DNA of 64,000 nt from NCBI GenBank assembly GCA_029706075.1, contig JAINUG010000085.1, forward strand, positions 3,249,392 to 3,313,391, in the 5' to 3' direction. Of this stretch, positions 61,120-64,000 are shown piece after piece. Source of the DNA: Aldrovandia affinis. Taxonomy: Eukaryota; Chordata; Actinopteri; Notacanthiformes; Halosauridae. The notes beneath the pieces are model-generated. The model saw only the letters and a list, made by a program, of their open reading frames with translations, was not told where the DNA came from and searched no databases. The position numbers and the translations under genes are program-made. The stretch's first letter is position 1. The number at the start of each line of letters is the position of its first letter.

Positions 61120-62464
61120 ATGGGCGGGGGCGGTGGATTAACAAATGCAGGCGTGGGTGTTTAGACGTCAGGTGAGACTGGCAGGATGAATTGTGTGATT
61201 GATATGTCTAATCTTGGCAGCAAAATGCTTCTACGGAAGAGGCTTGCAGGGTGCCAAGTGAGTTGGCCTCCTGAACGTAGCGAGTTCCAAGCCATCCGTC
61301 AACCTGCGAAGGTTTCAGCGGCCTCCAGGAGGCCCTCCGTCACCACCGTGACCTTCCCAATAGAGGGGTGGACCTGGACGCAACTTCTGAGTCCCCCTCG
61401 GTCAGCATTAATAATCCCTGCCTCCTCAGCCTCTCTCCTCGTCGAGCCAATCCTCAAAGAGGAGGCCGGGGAGTTGTGCTGGGCACCTGTGGGACTTTGG
61501 TTGCATAAGCTGCTGTTAATGAGCGAAAGGAAGACTTTAAAGGGCTGCGAGTTCAAACAGCCACGGTGACGCCTGGCAGATGCAGCCTCAGTGCCGGGAC
61601 TCGATTACACGCGACGGGAGAGAACACCCTTTGATGAGGCTTGACGGGGTTGATGGGAAGGGTGCGCCGTTCACTGAACTGCGGAAGGGTCGCCGAGGGA
61701 AATGGGGAGGTGACAGAAGCCCATGTGTTTCTGCCCCATCTTGCTCTGCGCGGTAATTGGAGTGCAATCAGAAGCTGAATTTAAGGGGAGTTGCCAAAAC
61801 CTAATTTCAGGGGTCACAAGATCTATTTAAACGTCCAGCGCAGGATTTAAATTAATGACAAAAACAAAAATGACTGATGTTCATTTGCTGATGCAATCCT
61901 ACCAAAGCCTTACCTACTTTTGAGCATTTGTTTTGGTATTTAATGTAAATATCCATTGGATCCATTAAACAGTCTATTGCTGAAAAATAAGGAATACAGT
62001 AAAAAGGAATTACCTGTCCCAACTGTAAATCTCTAATATATATTCAGCTATCACATGCAACAGCGCACTGTGGCTTTTGCTGAATCTCGGCCTCAGTAGA
62101 GACCACAGCTCTGTCTCTGTCCCCCCACTCACTGTGTCCCATCAGGGGTCCATCTGACTGCAAGGATGAACCTTAACCATGAGCGCATTAGCCCTCGTTG
62201 TCCCTGACACCCCTCACCGTGGAGACCGCGGAAGTGGGCCGCGGCGATGCCGGTGACTGGGACTTAACCCGCCGTGTCAGCCAGGCCGCTCTCTGGGGCA
62301 GATGAGAGATGACAGAGAGGCTGTGTGAGTGACGGCTGCACGCGGCCTGTTGGCGAACAGACCCAGACAGCAGGCAAACAGCACAGTGTGCACACAGTGA
62401 CTCACCTCTCGTGCTCTAAGCTCCCCAGTCAGGGAGAAGAGAGAGAGAGAGGGAGAGAAAGCAA

Positions 62465-63065
62465 ACAGTTCCAGATCAGGTGATACATATGCTACACACA
62501 GAGCTGTTTGCTTTCCAGAACTCTCCTAATACATTCCAGAGACTCGTAATGGAATTCCAGCGCACCATTCATTATTCTAATCAAGAACATGCTTGATTAC
62601 ATTCAGGAGTGAAAATGATTCTCAATACTATTTATCACACCTCTCCAGATATAAGATACCATAATTATAACAGCAGAAGCACAGTTATTACATTATAAGA
62701 AGTACATGGCAATATATATGACTATATTATATATTTATAATATTTACATAATTGCATTTCCAGAAACAAGATCACTATCTGCCGAATCCAGGTAAATGCA
62801 ATCCAGACTCCAGGCAATTATGTACTAGGATCCAGGTCATTTTCCTTCCAGACCCAGAATTGATATATTCCAGACTCAAAGTACTGTAATTCATCAATTT
62901 CATTTCATACTTTTATGCTCTAGAAACATGTTCACTATCTGCAGAATCCTGATAAATATATACCATACTTCAGGTAGTTATGTATTAGGATCCAGGTAAT
63001 TATCCTTCCAGACCCTGAATAGATATATCCCAGATTCAACATAATTACATTCAAGTAACAAGGTG
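62465..63065. repeat. Quasi-periodic TCCAGA array with a 160-bp duplication
   Basis: TCCAGA or a one-base variant recurs about a dozen times, often after CATAATTACAT-like text (for example 62535, 62758, 62801, 62850, 62870 and 63017). Within it, 62759-62900 and about 62920-63050 are two diverged copies at a 160-bp offset, sharing CACTATCTGC, TTATGTA followed by TAGGATCCAGGT, and CCTTCCAGACCC. It looks like an old degenerate minisatellite. Confidence 0.6.
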
Positions 63066-64000
63066 AAGGCTTATTGGACAATGCATTGGTGTAAAATCCT
63101 GCTTCACATTTGCCCATCTGATTCCAGGGAAAATTAAGTATAAATCTGATTATCATACCCCAATATGACAGTGTCAGATTACATAGTGTTTCAACAAATG
63201 GCATTACATTTAAATACATATTTAAGACTCCTTAAATAGTAGGTAATAGGTGTTATCCCCTGTTATACTTTATGTTTGCAAAGTGCAGCCATGAAAACAC
63301 ATATCTTACATTGTGTTTACTGAAACTTTGATGGGAAAACACAAGTATGGCAATGTCAGGGGAATACAGTAGAGGACAAGAAAAGCACGAGCGGAAAGTA
63401 TAGATCCAGATGGACTGACCATCTACCATGTCTTCTGCTATTCCGGGACAAGTGCCTTCTGTAATCTAAATTAAATCTTACAAGCACACTTTATCACAGC
63501 GAATGAAATTAGGCCAGATGTAATTGTATTTTATTCATTCTGTGCAGACCTAACTGTTGCATCGCGGCTAATAAGGGCAGGCTTGGCAGAAGCTGATGAG
63601 ATGACTTCTCATCTTGTTTACCCATTGTCTGCCCCGCTTATTGCGTTACCTTCCCTCAGCTTGCTCTACGCGTGACTGATCTGAGCCCTGATGGGGAAAG
63701 GCAGGTTGCCCGAATGTGCAGAGTGCAGAGGAGAGGGTGAGGCTAGGAGCCAGCCTGTATTTGCCCACAGTGCAATTAGATTTGCTGAAAACACATGCCA
63801 TTAGTTCAGCCTCCACGAGTTCAGGATCAGACGAGGGAGAGACGGAGGGTGGGGTGTCCCTCCTCCAGCAATGGGTTACGTGGCGGTGGGCCACTGGGCA
63901 GGGGATTTGTGCCTCTGTTCATGTGTTTCTGTCTGAAGTGCTACTTTGGGAAAGCGACTGCACCTCTTCTGATTCTGAGAAAGGGCACACACAATATAGT

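Larger units (their letters stand above)
57396..64000. other. Downstream DNA, no gene recognised
   Basis: No exon of a known family can be supported. 57700-58220 and 60720-62400 are free of visible repeats, with text such as GACAAATTATCTCGTTCTAA and TTAGATTACCAAGCAGG that looks like conserved noncoding sequence. The 127-codon frame at 61186-61569 and its antisense partner match nothing known. A duplicated segment (59364 and 60392) and the TCCAGA array (62465) are listed separately. Confidence 0.35.

Noticed and set aside
61186-61569. 127-codon + strand frame with a long antisense partner, considered as an exon
   Set aside because: No family resemblance, no convincing splice borders, and open frames on both strands in a GC-rich stretch point to chance.
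1-64000. CRISPR arrays, operons, phage or viral genes
   Set aside because: No regular spacer-repeat structure, clustered coding genes or viral proteins are visible. The microsatellites and the TCCAGA array lack uniform repeats and spacers.

Overview
The window is nuclear DNA from a ray-finned fish, most likely a teleost. The evidence is spliced exons with GT-AG borders, dense (GA/CT)n and (GT)n microsatellites, Tc1-like and hAT-type DNA transposons, a LINE with an (ATTG)n tail, and several tRNA-derived SINE copies with tails common in fish. There is no bacterial, viral or organellar gene layout. Nearly all open reading frames are chance frames in noncoding DNA.

One cellular gene can be supported. 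It is prima1 (proline-rich membrane anchor 1, the transmembrane anchor of tetrameric acetylcholinesterase), on the + strand. Four coding pieces join in perfect reading phase: 11965-12057 (signal peptide), 13946-14096 (proline-rich attachment domain), 29686-29812 (juxtamembrane and transmembrane part) and 52526-52625 (cytoplasmic tail and stop). They give 156 residues, against 153 in mammals. The coding region spans 40.7 kb, with introns of 1.9, 15.6 and 22.7 kb. A CpG-rich block near 10960-11160 is the likely promoter region. A likely poly(A) signal lies at 57373-57378, which would give a 3' UTR of about 4.8 kb.

Layout. 1-10900: upstream DNA with two Tc1 remnants, a 5'-truncated LINE (minus strand, 4030-5215) and two old SINEs. 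10960-14096: CpG island and the first two coding exons. 14097-29685: intron 2, with a large GA array, a SINE and an exon-3 acceptor whose pyrimidine tract is a CT microsatellite. 29813-52525: intron 3, which holds most of the mobile DNA: a nearly complete 1.45 kb Tc1/mariner element of DD38E type inserted in a TA repeat, a deleted Tc1 copy, two hAT-type MITEs with 8-bp target duplications, a TA-flanked MITE, SINEs and long CT, GT and AAT arrays. 52526-57400: last exon and putative 3' UTR carrying two nested foldback elements. 57400-64000: no recognisable gene; it holds a duplicated segment (59.4 and 60.4 kb), blocks that look like conserved noncoding DNA, and an odd quasi-periodic TCCAGA array at 62465-63065.

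I did not find a new multi-gene biological system. The most notable observations are the prima1 gene assembled from four tiny exons, the DD38E transposon disrupted by a single evident stop codon, the nested foldbacks in the putative 3' UTR, and the TCCAGA array.
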